Assembly (NCBI RefSeq): GCF_002564105.1
Contig: NZ_PDBX01000001.1
Coordinates: 186,001 to 250,000 of the forward strand
Source of the DNA: Collimonas sp. PA-H2
Lineage (GTDB): Bacteria; Pseudomonadota; Gammaproteobacteria; Burkholderiales; Burkholderiaceae_D
DNA: 64,000 nt
Direction of reading: 5' to 3'
The first letter of the stretch is position 1. Each line of letters starts with the position of its first letter. Made by a program: the position numbers and the translations under genes. This document shows, in pieces, positions 8,347 through 18,100 of the stretch. A model generated the notes under the pieces. It ran no database searches. It saw nothing but the letters and a program-made list of their open reading frames with translations, and was not told where the DNA came from.

Positions 8347-8757
8347 ATGACAACGCAACCCAAACTGATCGCATCTGACTCCTTTTCCGCACAAGTCCGA
8401 CGCGAGGGGCTCCCATCAACTGAATGCCCATGTCGTGAGATGCTTAAAGACGTCACAAGTCCTTGGGGCATATTGCTGCTTATCGTGCTGATGGGCGAAG
8501 TTCGGCGTTTCAGCGAGCTGCGCAGAATGGTCGGTGGTGTGAGTGAAAAAATGTTATCGCAAACCCTGAAGCGCCTGGAAGCACACGGGTTGGTTCATCG
8601 GAAGTCTTATGGGACTGTACCGCCCCACGTGGAATATTCCTTGACTCCACGAGGAAGAATTCTGGGCGAGAGAGTTGAAGCATTGGCCGATTGTATCGAT
8701 ACCATGCTTCCCGACAGTTTAGATGCACGGCGCCCCTCTTCGCCAAAACCCGTCTAA
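8347..8757 (+). CDS. HxlR-family transcriptional regulator (YtfH/QorR-like)
   Basis: A 136-residue winged-helix regulator. The HxlR pattern is clear: CPCREMLKDVTSPWGILLL, RRFSELRRMVGGVSEKMLSQ, LKRLEAHGLVHRKSYGTVPP and VEYSLTPRG. A Cys pair at CPC near residue 29 matches the Cys used for thiol or quinone sensing in QorR and HypR type members. Its divergent pairing with qorB and the dyads between them suggest it represses qorB until electrophiles oxidise it. Confidence 0.88.
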   Translation: MTTQPKLIASDSFSAQVRREGLPSTECPCREMLKDVTSPWGILLLIVLMGEVRRFSELRRMVGGVSEKMLSQTLKRLEAHGLVHRKSYGTVPPHVEYSLTPRGRILGERVEALADCIDTMLPDSLDARRPSSPKPV

Positions 8758-9134
8758 GTAAATAACGGATAGCTGCCGTCGTCCGTTGCCGCCTTCGCGC
8801 GGAAATCGGCAATCATCGAACGACGTTCTACAAACTGCTTAGCTTTGCACGCGGCGTCGCCGGCGGCATCAACCGCCGTTTCCAGAATCGAACCCGCCAG
8901 GACATCGTTCTGGAATGCCTCGTTCTTGCGACATACTTTGTCGTACGCCTCCTGCAGCTGACTGACGCGCTGGGTCAAGCTCTCCAGGTGCGAACGCAAT
9001 GGCGCCACCTCTCCCGCGCTCTTCAGCAAAACGGTGACCATCGCCGCGACGTTCTGCTCGACCGTGCCCTGCACCGACCGCAACACTGCTACTTGCTCAG
9101 CTGTGCGCGGATCCCGCTCTGGCTCATTGGACAA
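8754..9134 (-). CDS. Hypothetical coiled-coil protein
   Basis: A 126-residue protein of unknown function. It is mostly helical, with a heptad-like stretch in the middle (LRSHLESLTQRVSQLQEAYD), and has no signal or membrane segment. Its stop overlaps the end of the convergent HxlR gene by 4 bases. A decayed copy of its 3' half lies at 4001-4205, so the gene was carried on something duplicated or recombined. Phage or island origin is an inference from the nearby integrase. Confidence 0.5.
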   Translation of the reverse strand: MSNEPERDPRTAEQVAVLRSVQGTVEQNVAAMVTVLLKSAGEVAPLRSHLESLTQRVSQLQEAYDKVCRKNEAFQNDVLAGSILETAVDAAGDAACKAKQFVERRSMIADFRAKAATDDGSYPLFT

Positions 9135-9576
9135 CCCCAGCAGGTAAGCGCAATGCGCATTCCTGGTCGCGCGCGGAGGCGCGTATCTTGGTCAAAGGCT
9201 TATGACTGGACTTAATGCACTTCTTGGGCTTCTTTGATCGCTGAAAGGATGAGGAGGACAGAACGCCGGTGAGGCCATGGGACATTGCCGTTCGACGCAT
9301 TGGCTCCGCCGAACGCTTCATGTACGCAACCTGCACGTCCTGCACCAATCGTCCCCGCGCGCGAACTGCCCGACACTTTTCCTCTTGCGACATGCCCCTT
9401 TGCAGACTCGCTTGGCATGATTGAAAATGACCATCTTCGCCGTGCGTTCGACATAGCGATCTGCAGCATGCCGTGGATCACCGACAGACACAGGAATCAT
9501 GCAGCCGCCATTTCACGTAGCTCCTTCTGGCGCGCGTGATACGCAACGTGCCAGCGCTCTGCAGCTTCAGAATGGG
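9135..9576. other. Region without a confident gene upstream of the integrase
   Basis: Short overlapping minus-strand frames (for example 9124-9393 and 9318-9500) look like pieces of one small basic protein interrupted by a shift, with runs such as MSQEEKCRAVRARGRLVQ. None has a good ribosome site or a family I recognise. I see no RNA gene here. Confidence 0.35.
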
Positions 9577-10733
9577 ATGGATAGAGCAAGGGGGGTAGAG
9601 CTTCGCGACAAGAGCATCCGTGTCGTTTTCATCTGGCAAGGGAAGCAGCGGCGCGAGAAACTGGATTTACGACCAACGCCAGCGAACATTAAGTACGCTG
9701 AGCGTCTGGTTGCTGAAATAAAATCTAAAATTTCAGTTGGTACATTCGACTACGCCGCCACTTTTCCAAACTCACCGCATGCGGCGGAGAGTGCGACTGA
9801 CACGCCTACTTTCGCCGACGCTTGTGAGTTGTATCTTGAAACAAAAGGGAGACTGGCCGATGCCACTCAATCACAGTACAGGAATGCCTTAGAGTTCTGG
9901 AAGGGAAAGTTTGGCGCCGACACGCGAATCAACCTTATTACTCATGGAAAAATCGCCGCGGCTGTCGGAGGTCATCCATGGCCATCGGCGAAACTGTGCA
10001 ATAACTACCTGATCCCGTTGCGCGGAACTTTCAATCTTGCTGGTCGTGAAATGCGGGACGTGGTCAATCCGATTGTGGGTATTGAGAATTCAAAGCATCA
10101 GAAAACACCATCTGACCCACTGACTATTGCGGATATGGAGCGGATTCTGGCTGATATGACTGAGCGGTTCCACCGGCAAGTTGCTCATTATTTCACTTTC
10201 GCTTTCCTGACCGGCATGAGGCCCGAGGAAATAATCGCGCTGCGCTGGGATGACATTGACTGGAACAATCGCACGATTTGCGTTTCGCGCGCAAAAACGT
10301 TCAAGGGTGGCCTCAAGGATCTGAAAACGAGCAAGGTCCGCGACGTCCACCTGGTTGATCGGGCCATTAATATGCTTCAAGCCCAAAAACGGTTTACTTA
10401 TATGAAACGGGCAGAGATCTTTGAAAACCCTGTCACCGGCAGGCCATGGCACGACGAGTGGTCACAACGCGACCATTATTGGAAACCATGTCTTAAAAAA
10501 TTGGGGATAAGAAGCAGGCGGGCTATCAGACCCGGCACACCCATGCGACGCCCGCGCTGATGACCAGCGTAAATCCGGCTTACATTGCTCGGTAGCTTGG
10601 CCATGCAAATGCCAAAATGTTATTTACAATTTATGCCAAGCAGATTGACACCGAAGAACACGGCGCCCGGAAAGCAAAAATGGAAGCCATATCGGGCTTC
10701 CATTCAGCATTGCTTACAACAGATTTTCTTTGA
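9577..10733 (+). pseudogene. Broken phage-type tyrosine recombinase (integrase)
   Basis: The frame from 9577 encodes an Arm-binding N-terminus (VELRDKSIRVVFIWQGKQRR), a core-binding domain and catalytic box I with its Arg (LTGMRPEEIIALRWDDID). Near 10521 one base is missing: the expected box II sequence TRHTHAT..LGHANAKMLFTIYAKQ, with the nucleophile Tyr, continues in the next frame. That frame also carries an in-frame TAG at 10593-10595, where Gln would be expected, before its natural stop at 10731. Two independent lesions remove the catalytic Arg-His-Tyr end, so the enzyme cannot work. It sits beside a tRNA-end remnant at 10789-10816, as expected for an island integrase and its attachment site. 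Confidence 0.85.
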
Positions 10734-10788
10734 TCAATCCTGAAGTTAATCCAGAACTATCCCAGCATCCCCACAACTTCAAGAATAC

Positions 10789-10816
10789 TGGTAGGCACGA
10801 TTGGACTCGAACCAAT
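10789..10816 (-). other. tRNA 3'-end remnant, probable attachment site
   Basis: Read on the minus strand, this is a complete T-arm (ATTGG, TTCGAGT, CCAAT), a seven-base acceptor strand (CGTGCCT), a discriminator A and CCA. No anticodon arm or 5' half follows, so it is not a functional tRNA. Its place directly after a decayed integrase fits an att site left by integration into the 3' end of a tRNA gene. The amino-acid type cannot be assigned. Confidence 0.65.
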
Positions 10817-10972
10817 TTAAGGCCTCGATTTCATGCGCTTTCGCCGAGGTGTTATAGGATGGCATATCCCCTCATTTCCCTGAAATACCCTAGAAAAACC
10901 CACAAAAAAACCCACGATTTCATAGGGGCACCGAGGGGAAGAACCCAAACATTCGAAGATGACTAGCTGGCA

Positions 10973-11065
10973 CAGCTTCACGAAGATCTACTGGAATTGG
11001 TTTTCAAGGGGTCTTACGACAGAGTGGCAGCGTTCGCTAGACAATGGAGAGAGGATCAAAACTGA
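10973..11065 (+). pseudogene. Scrap of an IS21-type istA gene
   Basis: Thirty codons ending in a stop (QLHEDLLELVFKGSYDRVAA, then FARQWREDQN) match the end of the helix-turn-helix region of the IstA fragment near 3.2 kb, including SYDRVAAFARQWR. Nothing of the element remains on either side. The surrounding 10817-11200 holds no other recognisable gene. Confidence 0.7.
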
Positions 11066-11200
11066 GTAAGTCAATTCGACGCTCAAACGAACAACAAACT
11101 CTCTCGCTTCATCGCATACGCTTAGATCACTTCTTCTGCTTGTTCACAGCATCTTTGAATGCTTTAAGAGAAAACACCCTACATGGTTCAACGTATCCAT

Positions 11201-11473
11201 CTATAGTAAAATCTTAGCTTTATAATGCATCAGCGCCATTTCGCAATACGCCTTCAAAGTTTCGACATTGCGCTCACCATCTATATAAAAGGTCACAACG
11301 TCGTCGGCGCTTGGGCTGTTAAGATGAAATGCAATAGATATGTCTCCAGCCCCTTCACTGGAACCAATTTCCGACTCCAAGAATGCGTGTACAGAAATTG
11401 AATAGCCATCGTCATATTCAATTCGCTTACTTTCGCTTACAGCTGCAACACTCAACTTAATACAACACGTCAT
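11201..11473 (-). CDS. Small hypothetical protein
   Basis: A 90-residue soluble protein starting MTCCIKLSV, with no recognised domain. The pattern GDISIAFHLNSPSADDVVTF suggests alternating beta strands. The ATG at 11473 has a perfect AGGAGG 6 bases upstream, which strongly supports translation and rules against a longer frame from 11536. The neighbours, an AraC regulator in the same direction and an IS21 scrap, do not suggest a role. Confidence 0.55.
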   Translation of the reverse strand: MTCCIKLSVAAVSESKRIEYDDGYSISVHAFLESEIGSSEGAGDISIAFHLNSPSADDVVTFYIDGERNVETLKAYCEMALMHYKAKILL

Positions 11474-11828
11474 GATTCCTCCTTTTGCGAATAAGTCAAA
11501 TGAGAAATTACGCCAAACGACAACTTCTCTTGGCAAGAATTAACCAGGAATTGCAGCGATCCTCATTTTTTTCCAACTGGTTGCATATTCGCCTTTAGCA
11601 TACTTGCGTGGGGTACAAGGGCCTAAACAAGAGACTTAAAATCTCTCGCTCGACGATTCAAATAGAAAATAGCTTGACCACTATCTTCTGCGGCAAGTAT
11701 TTCACTACGTCTACTTGCCGAGTCAAATACACTGCTTTTAAAAACGCCAAAATTTCGTTCCATCGAAGGCTCCGAGGCCCCTCCCTGCAATGGATCGATC
11801 TAACAATAACGCACATTGTTACTCAGGA
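11474..11828. other. Intergenic region without a recognised gene
   Basis: A plus-strand frame at 11608-11847 has no ribosome site and odd composition, and I see no hairpin terminator or RNA gene. The left part probably carries the promoter of the small gene ending at 11201. Confidence 0.4.
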
Positions 11829-12848
11829 TCAAACGCTTCGTTTATAAGCGTTGGGGGTTAATCCTGTCCAGCGCAAAAATGCACGTTGAAATGTGCTTTG
11901 CTCAGAATAACCAAGTAATTGAGCGACATCAGAAAGTTGCAGTGTTGGATCTAGCAAGTATTGTTTTGCCAATTGCTGACGAATTTTTTCGAGCAGCACC
12001 CGGAAACTGGTATCGCACTGGTCTAAGCGGCGGCGCAGTGTTCTAGGCGTTATATTAAATTTGCTCGCGACACTATCCAATTCTGGCTCGCCCTCATGAA
12101 TTTGGCTTGTGATGCAACGTCGAACTGACATCACGAACTCGTTTTCTGTAGGTAGCTGATTTAGGAATTCATTTGCTTGCCTCTCTAACAGAGCTACCAA
12201 TATAGGCTCAGGGTTTTTTAGGGGAACAGTCAACGAATGCAGCGGTACGCGTATGCTAGTTACGGCTTGATTAAAAAGAACTTCACATTTAAAAAAATCT
12301 CTATAACCATTTGGAGAAGACGGCCCCGGATTGATAAAGCTCACTTGCTTCCACTCGACATCCTTGCTAGATATGCACTTGGAAAATTGGAGAAGTGTCG
12401 CCATGCTAAATTCAAGGTGTAGTCGCCCGTGCTCCCCGGAGCTTCCTGCAGGCCATTTAAGCACAAGATCGCTTCCGTCAATAATAGGAGCTTCTAAGGC
12501 GCCTTGCTCCACCTCTTGTATAAGGCGTTGATATGCTTGCAGACGTAGCAGCGATGCGCCAAGAGTGGGGCACGACGCGAATATGTAGCCAATGACTCCA
12601 AAGTGCGCAGGTGTAACTGTTTTCCCCAAGTGCAAGCCTAAGAGGGGGTCCCCTAAGCGAGCTGCGGCACATTGCAAGTGAGAGACCCAGCGTTGCAGCG
12701 GGTAGCGGATTAGAACTCGATCGACTTCGTCCGGTGTTGGCTCATTTAATAGCTTTGAGGCATCAATTCCCTGATTTTTTAAATATTCAAAAAGTATGCG
12801 CATATAGGCGCTGGACACAAAGCCCTGTGCAAATGTATTTAATTTCAC
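11829..12848 (-). CDS. AraC-family regulator, left copy
   Basis: A 339-residue transcription factor. The first 190 residues are the ligand-binding domain typical of the ArgR/OruR-like branch (LGDPLLGLHLGKTVTPAHFG), and the last 90 are an AraC helix-turn-helix pair (MTPRTLRRRLD equivalent, then LQLSDVAQLLGYSEQSTFQR). The effector is unknown. The frame is open up to 13064, but similarity to its twin at 20389-21423 begins at a GTG at 12848, which I take as the start. The twin is almost identical in DNA and lies in inverted orientation on the far side of the adhesin and IS5 element. Both copies point outward from that block. Confidence 0.85.
   Translation of the reverse strand: MKLNTFAQGFVSSAYMRILFEYLKNQGIDASKLLNEPTPDEVDRVLIRYPLQRWVSHLQCAAARLGDPLLGLHLGKTVTPAHFGVIGYIFASCPTLGASLLRLQAYQRLIQEVEQGALEAPIIDGSDLVLKWPAGSSGEHGRLHLEFSMATLLQFSKCISSKDVEWKQVSFINPGPSSPNGYRDFFKCEVLFNQAVTSIRVPLHSLTVPLKNPEPILVALLERQANEFLNQLPTENEFVMSVRRCITSQIHEGEPELDSVASKFNITPRTLRRRLDQCDTSFRVLLEKIRQQLAKQYLLDPTLQLSDVAQLLGYSEQSTFQRAFLRWTGLTPNAYKRSV
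11850..12840 (-). repeat. Left arm of a 1-kb inverted repeat (AraC gene)
   Basis: The minus strand here is nearly identical to the plus strand at about 20400-21405. Long exact runs are visible, for instance through the region encoding NEPTPDEVDRVLIRYPLQRW. The two arms enclose about 7.5 kb containing the adhesin, an IS5-family element and a solo transposase-domain gene. Confidence 0.8.
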
Positions 12849-13117
12849 TGCTTTTATGTTCAAAAAACGAGCAACGTATGAAACAAAGCATAGGTGACGG
12901 GATGTGCCAGTTAAAGTCTGGCCTCGGGCACCAATTACTAAAAGGCTTTCAGTGATGAGGGTATTTTTTGTTGTGCTCCGCAATCTACCGCCTGCTCCGC
13001 AAAATCCTAATTCGGTAACGATGGGCAATCCGTCATAGTGGAATTTATCCTCAGATGACCTCAATTATGGGTTGAGTATCCTTGCGACTATCCCGGAACC
13101 AGGAATTACAGTGATCC

Positions 13118-13615
13118 TCATTTTTTCTCAACTGGCGATTCCTCGCTCATTCCAATCAATGAAAGCCAATGCGATGTCGAGTCCTCCATCAAAGAAGCAG
13201 ACTCCTTCGCGCTAATTCGCGGCATGGCACGAGATCTACGATAGATTTCTCGCTTCGCTTTCCTACTACTTCTTTCTTCTCGCATTTTTTTTTGACGATC
13301 ACAATACGCAATAATTTTCCCTACCAACATATACAAATCTCGATCATTACGTAAATTTTCAGCCAGTTGCTGCCAGTGCCCACTTACGTACCATCGTCTA
13401 ACACGCATATAGACAGCGGTCCATTTTCCAAATTTTGGCGGCAAATCCGCCCAAACATTCGTATCAGACACAAACCACAGTACAGCTTCAATAAACAATC
13501 TATTGTTACTGGCACGACTCCCAGGATCCCCGATTTTTCCCAACATCTGAAACTCCAGTTTTTTCCATTGATCGTCTCTAATTTTTGTGCCTGATTCACA
13601 TTTAGAATTAATCAT
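13118..13615 (-). CDS. Solo DUF4096 (IS5-type transposase N-domain) protein
   Basis: A 165-residue protein whose first two thirds match the N-terminal DUF4096 domain of IS5/IS427-type transposases: GDPGSRASNNRLFIEAVLWF, then WADLPPKFGKWTAVYMRVRR and GHWQQL. The remainder is a basic, arginine-rich tail unlike a transposase, and no DDE domain or second frame follows. It may be the stranded first frame of an insertion sequence or a domesticated DNA-binding protein. The ATG at 13615 is preferred over a GTG at 13633. It lies between the left AraC copy and the IS5 element. Confidence 0.6.
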   Translation of the reverse strand: MINSKCESGTKIRDDQWKKLEFQMLGKIGDPGSRASNNRLFIEAVLWFVSDTNVWADLPPKFGKWTAVYMRVRRWYVSGHWQQLAENLRNDRDLYMLVGKIIAYCDRQKKMREERSSRKAKREIYRRSRAMPRISAKESASLMEDSTSHWLSLIGMSEESPVEKK

Positions 13616-13778
13616 TAGCAATCTCACTTTCACTTTTTCAAACTCATCTCATGTCTTGCAACTCATTAACCAGAAATGAATTGGTATCACAGCACAATAG
13701 TCAAAAGAGGGATTCAAAAGACTACGTTAAACCTCTACATTTCTTAAATGAGAAGAAACGTTACATGTAAATGAAAGT

Positions 13779-13797
13779 GGGCTTCGAACCGAAGCCC
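13779..13797 (-). terminator. Perfect hairpin, possible terminator
   Basis: GGGCTTCG-AAC-CGAAGCCC is a perfect 8-bp stem with a 3-base loop. On the minus strand it is followed by a T-rich run (ACTTTCATTT). It lies just beyond the IS5 element and would be the natural terminator of the adhesin gene before the insertion separated them. The T-run is imperfect, so termination is inferred. Confidence 0.5.
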
Positions 13798-13880
13798 AAC
13801 TATACAATCTACAGAAATTGATCTTTTTCAAATTAAAGAATAAATTTTGCAAAGCCAAATTATTTTCAAATTTGCCCTAG

Positions 13881-15096
13881 GGAAGCACTGATTTATTCCA
13901 TCGCGACCGTTTCCGAGCATGCTCATACCTGAGACAATATTGGCACTTTCACCGGCGCTGGAATCGATCATGCAAAAGAGTTTTTCTGACCTTGAGTACG
14001 CTGCCAAAAAGAAACTGACGCGGCGTGACCGCTTCCTTGCGGCGATTGATGTGGCGACGCCGTGGGGCAAGCTGCATAAGCTGATCGAGCCACACTACCC
14101 GAAGGTCGCCGGCGCCGGGCGTCCGCCGATTGGATTGGCGCGTATGTTGCGAATGTACGTAGCCCAGCAGTGCTTTGGCCTGTCTGACGAAGGTATTGAA
14201 GATGCGATCTACGACAGCCAGGCCATTCGGGCTTTTGTCGGCATTGACTTGAGCCGCGAGTCGGCGCCGGATGCGACGACGCTGCTCAAGTTCCGTCACC
14301 TGCTTGAGGCGAAAGGCCTGACACAAAAGATTTTCGAGGCGATCAATGCGCACCTCGCTGCCAAGGGCTTGATGATGCGCGAAGGGACCATCGTCGATGC
14401 AACCTTGATCGCTGCACCACCATCGACCAAGAATAAGGACGGTGAGCGCGATCCGGAAATGCACCAATCGAAGAAGGGTAATGACTGGCATTTCGGCATG
14501 AAGGCGCATATCGGCGTGGACGCTGCTTCCGGCTTGGTCCATACCGTTGTGGGCACTGCTGGCAATGTCTCCGATGTCACGCAGGCGCACGCGCTGCTGC
14601 ACGGCGATGAAGTGGCGGCGTTCGGCGATGCGGGCTATCAGGGTGTGGAAAAGCGCATTGAGAATATTGGCAAAGCCGTGACGTGGCACGTGGCGATGAA
14701 GCGCGCCAAACGCAAAGCCCTGCCGAAGAACAAGCTGGGTCGCATGACTGAAAAACTTGAGCATCTCAAGGCGAGCGTACGCGCCAAAGTCGAGCATCCA
14801 TTTCATGTCATCAAGAACCTGTTCCGTCATCAGAAGACCCGTTACCGTGGCTTGGCGAAGAACACCGCCCAGTTGTTCACGTTGTTCGGCTTTGCAAATT
14901 TGGTGCTGGCCGGCAGGCGATTTACGATCACTGAAACCCGAAGTGCGTCCTGAACGCCGAAAGGCGTGAAATACAGGGGCAATTTCGCCCCAAAATGCAA
15001 TTTTCGAGCAGCTTTCGGCCGCAATTCCCGTGACGACAAAAATCGTCGCCAAAAATTCGACCGCGCGGCAGAAATTATGAATTGATCAGTGCTTCC
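13881..15096 (+). mobile_element. Intact IS5-family insertion sequence
   Basis: A 1216-bp element. Its ends are inverted repeats starting GGAAGCACTGAT, and it is flanked by a 4-bp direct repeat CTAG at 13877-13880 and 15097-15100, the target duplication expected for the IS5 group. It carries a single complete transposase gene. Clean ends and an intact gene indicate recent insertion. It landed about 50 bases beyond the stop of the trimeric adhesin gene. Confidence 0.93.
13970..14953 (+). CDS. IS5-family DDE transposase
   Basis: A 327-residue transposase that catalyses movement of the surrounding element. It starts at MQKSFSDLEYAAKKKLTRRD, as IS5 transposases do; an upstream in-frame ATG at 13919 adds 17 unrelated residues. 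The catalytic acidic residues lie in IVDATLIAAP, FGDAGYQG and RAKVEHPF, in the right order and spacing. No frameshift or internal stop is seen. A long minus-strand frame opposite is a shadow. Confidence 0.93.
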   Translation: MQKSFSDLEYAAKKKLTRRDRFLAAIDVATPWGKLHKLIEPHYPKVAGAGRPPIGLARMLRMYVAQQCFGLSDEGIEDAIYDSQAIRAFVGIDLSRESAPDATTLLKFRHLLEAKGLTQKIFEAINAHLAAKGLMMREGTIVDATLIAAPPSTKNKDGERDPEMHQSKKGNDWHFGMKAHIGVDAASGLVHTVVGTAGNVSDVTQAHALLHGDEVAAFGDAGYQGVEKRIENIGKAVTWHVAMKRAKRKALPKNKLGRMTEKLEHLKASVRAKVEHPFHVIKNLFRHQKTRYRGLAKNTAQLFTLFGFANLVLAGRRFTITETRSAS

Positions 15097-15146
15097 CTAG
15101 CGCTATCTACGTTCCAATCTGCATCTGATCAAATTTACTCTTGTCC

Positions 15147-18100
15147 CTACCAGGAATACCCCACGCCCGCATTGATCAACGTGCGCGTACCGGAGGTCGT
15201 GCTAACGCCGAATTTGACAACGGCATTCTGACTGACACGGGCGCTGGCGCCGATCGCCAGAGCCGTATAACCAGCATAACTGCCGATTCCCGCACCTAAC
15301 GCGAACGTCTTGCCGCTATCAACCTGTGGAAGACCTGCCAGAGCCCCTGCCATCGCTACCCCGCTGTAGGCGATACGCTGCACATCTCCAACCTGGCTTT
15401 GCACAGTCGACAATTGCGAGACATTCACGGCATCGGTTGGATTGACACCGGCCGCCACGTTGGTGATACGGCGCTCACTGCCAGGAGATCCCACAGATAC
15501 GGTATTGGCTTGATCCGCTATCGAACCGGCGCCCAAGGCCACCGAATTGTTCCCGGTGGCTTGCGCCCCTGCACCCGTGGCGACCGAATTATTCCCCGAG
15601 GCCAGCGAATTCTGACCAATCGCGACAGTAGGATCGCCAGTCGCCTGGGCGTTATTACCGATCGCCACCGATCCGGCCTGCGAAGCCAAGGCACGGAAGC
15701 CCACAGCAGTGGTATTGGCATCGGTTGCCTGTGCGTTGGAACCGAATGCCGTTGCGCCATCTTTGGTGGCCTGCGCGCACAAACCGGAACCGGTCGCATC
15801 GACACCCTTCACCGTGCTGCACGTTGCCGGCGTCACATTGTTGATTACCGTGCCGTTAGTGCCACGCGTCTGTACCGTGCCGTCGCTGTTGACGCCGCCG
15901 ATCGTAGTGGCGCCAATCGTCGAACCATTCGCGGCAGCGGCAGTAGACGCGTCCGCCAGCGGTTTCAACGATGTCGACAATGAACCGACACCGACCAGGC
16001 TTGTTGAGAGCGTGGTCAATTGCCCCAACCCGGTTGATATTGACGCAACACCGGTTGACAAGGAATTGATACCGCTCGTCGCCACGCTCAAGCCGCTTGA
16101 AGTTGAGGTCGACAGCGACGATACGCTACTGTTCGTGGTGCTCAGGCCGGTTGACAGCGAATTGATGCCGCTTGTGGCTGTGCTCAAGCCCGTCGAAGTC
16201 GATGTCGATAACGCCGACACATTGCTGTTGGTTGTACTCAACCCCGTTGACAGTGAGTTTACCCCGCTTTGCGCCGTACTGATCCCGGTCGACGTTGAGG
16301 TCGACAGCGATGTCACGTTGCTGTTCGTCGAGCTCAAGCCGGTTGACAGCGAATTGATGCCAGCCGACGTTGAAGTAGACAAAGACGATAACTGACTGAA
16401 ATTGACAGCATCGGTTGGCTTCACACCAGCAGCCACATTGGTAAGAGTCACTGGCGTTGTCGCGCCAAGACCTCCCAAAGTAACGCTGGTGTGACCTGGA
16501 TTGTCATATTGAACCGAGTTGGCAACCCCTGTCGACAGCGACGACACATTGTTGTTGGTCGTGCTCAGTCCTGTTGACAACGAGCTGATGTTGCTGGTGT
16601 TGGTGCTGATACCGGTTGAAGTCGAGGTCGACAGTGAGGTCACGTTGCTGTTGGTTGTGCTCAAGCCGGTCGACAACGAACCGATGTTGCTGGCGTTGGT
16701 GCTGATGCCGGTTGAGGTCGAAGTCGACAGCGATGTCACATTGCTGTTGGTCGTGCTCAGACCCGTCGACAGCGAACCGATGTTGCTAGCGTTGGTGCTA
16801 ATGCCGGTTGAGGTTGAAGTCGACAGCGAAGTCACATTGCTGTTGGTCGTGCTCAGACCAGTCGACAGCGAACCGATGCTACTGGCGTTCGTACTGATGC
16901 CAGTCGAGGTCGAAGTCGACAGCGACGTCACGTTGCTGTTGGTGGAGCTCAAGCCGGTCGACAACGAACCCACATTGCTATTCGTTGTACTCAGGCCAGT
17001 GGACAGTGAGTTCACACCACTTTGCGCGGTACTGATGCCGGTCGAAGTCGAGGTCGACAACGAAGTCACATTGCTGTTAGTTGTGCTCAGGCCAGTTGAC
17101 AAAGAGCCGATGTTGCTGGCGTTGGTGCTAATGCCGGTTGAGGTCGAAGTCGACAGCGATGTCACATTGCTGTTGGTCGTGCTCAGACCTGTCGACAGCG
17201 AACCGATGTTGCTGGCGTTCGTACTAATGCCAGTCGAGGTCGAGGTCGACAGCGACGTCACGTTGCTGTTGGTCGTGCTCAGACCTGTTGACAGCGAACC
17301 GATGTTACTGGCGTTCGTGCTGATACCAGTCGAGGTCGAAGTCGACAGCGACGTCACGTTGCTGTTGGTGGAGCTCAAGCCGGTCGACAACGAACCGATG
17401 TTGCTGGCGTTCGTGCTGATGCCGGTCGAAGTCGAAGTCGACAGCGATGTCACATTGCTGTTGGTCGTGCTCAGACCAGTCGACAGCGAACCGATGTTGC
17501 TAGCGTTGGTGCTGATTCCGGTTGAGGTCGAAGTCGACAGCGATGTCACATTGCTGTTGGTCGTGCTCAGACCAGTCGACAGCGAACCGATGTTGCTGGC
17601 GTTGGTGCTGATGCCGGTTGAGGTCGAAGTCGACAGCGATGTCACATTGCTGTTGGTCGTGCTCAGGCCAGTCGACAACGAACCGATGTTGCTGGCGTTG
17701 GTGCTGATACCGGTCGAAGTCGAAGTCGACAGCGAACCGATGTTGCTAGCGTTCGTGCTGGTGCCGGTCGAAGTCGAGGTCGACAGCGACGATACGCTGC
17801 TGTTGGTAGTGCTGAGGCCGCTGGACAGCGAAGTGACGTTACTGTTTGTCGAACTTAGCCCCGTCGAAGTCGAGGTCGACAGCGACGATACGCTGCTGTT
17901 GGTGGTGCTCAGGCCGCTGGACAACGAAGTGACGTTGCTGTTCGTGCTGCTCAGACCAGTCGAGGTCGACGTCGACAGCGACGACACGCTGCTATTCGTC
18001 GCGCTCAAGCCGGTCGAAGTCGATGTCGACAGTGACGACACGCTGCTGTTAGTCGTGCTCAAGCCGCTGGACAACGAAGTAACGTTGCTGTTCGTCGAAC

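Noticed and set aside
10730..10966. Plus-strand frame with DWTRTNLRPRF
   Set aside because: This is a translation of the tRNA remnant in reverse; frames of this kind around tRNA ends are well-known artefacts.
13949..15052. Long minus-strand frame opposite the IS5 transposase
   Set aside because: It is a shadow of the transposase gene, which has all catalytic motifs on the plus strand.
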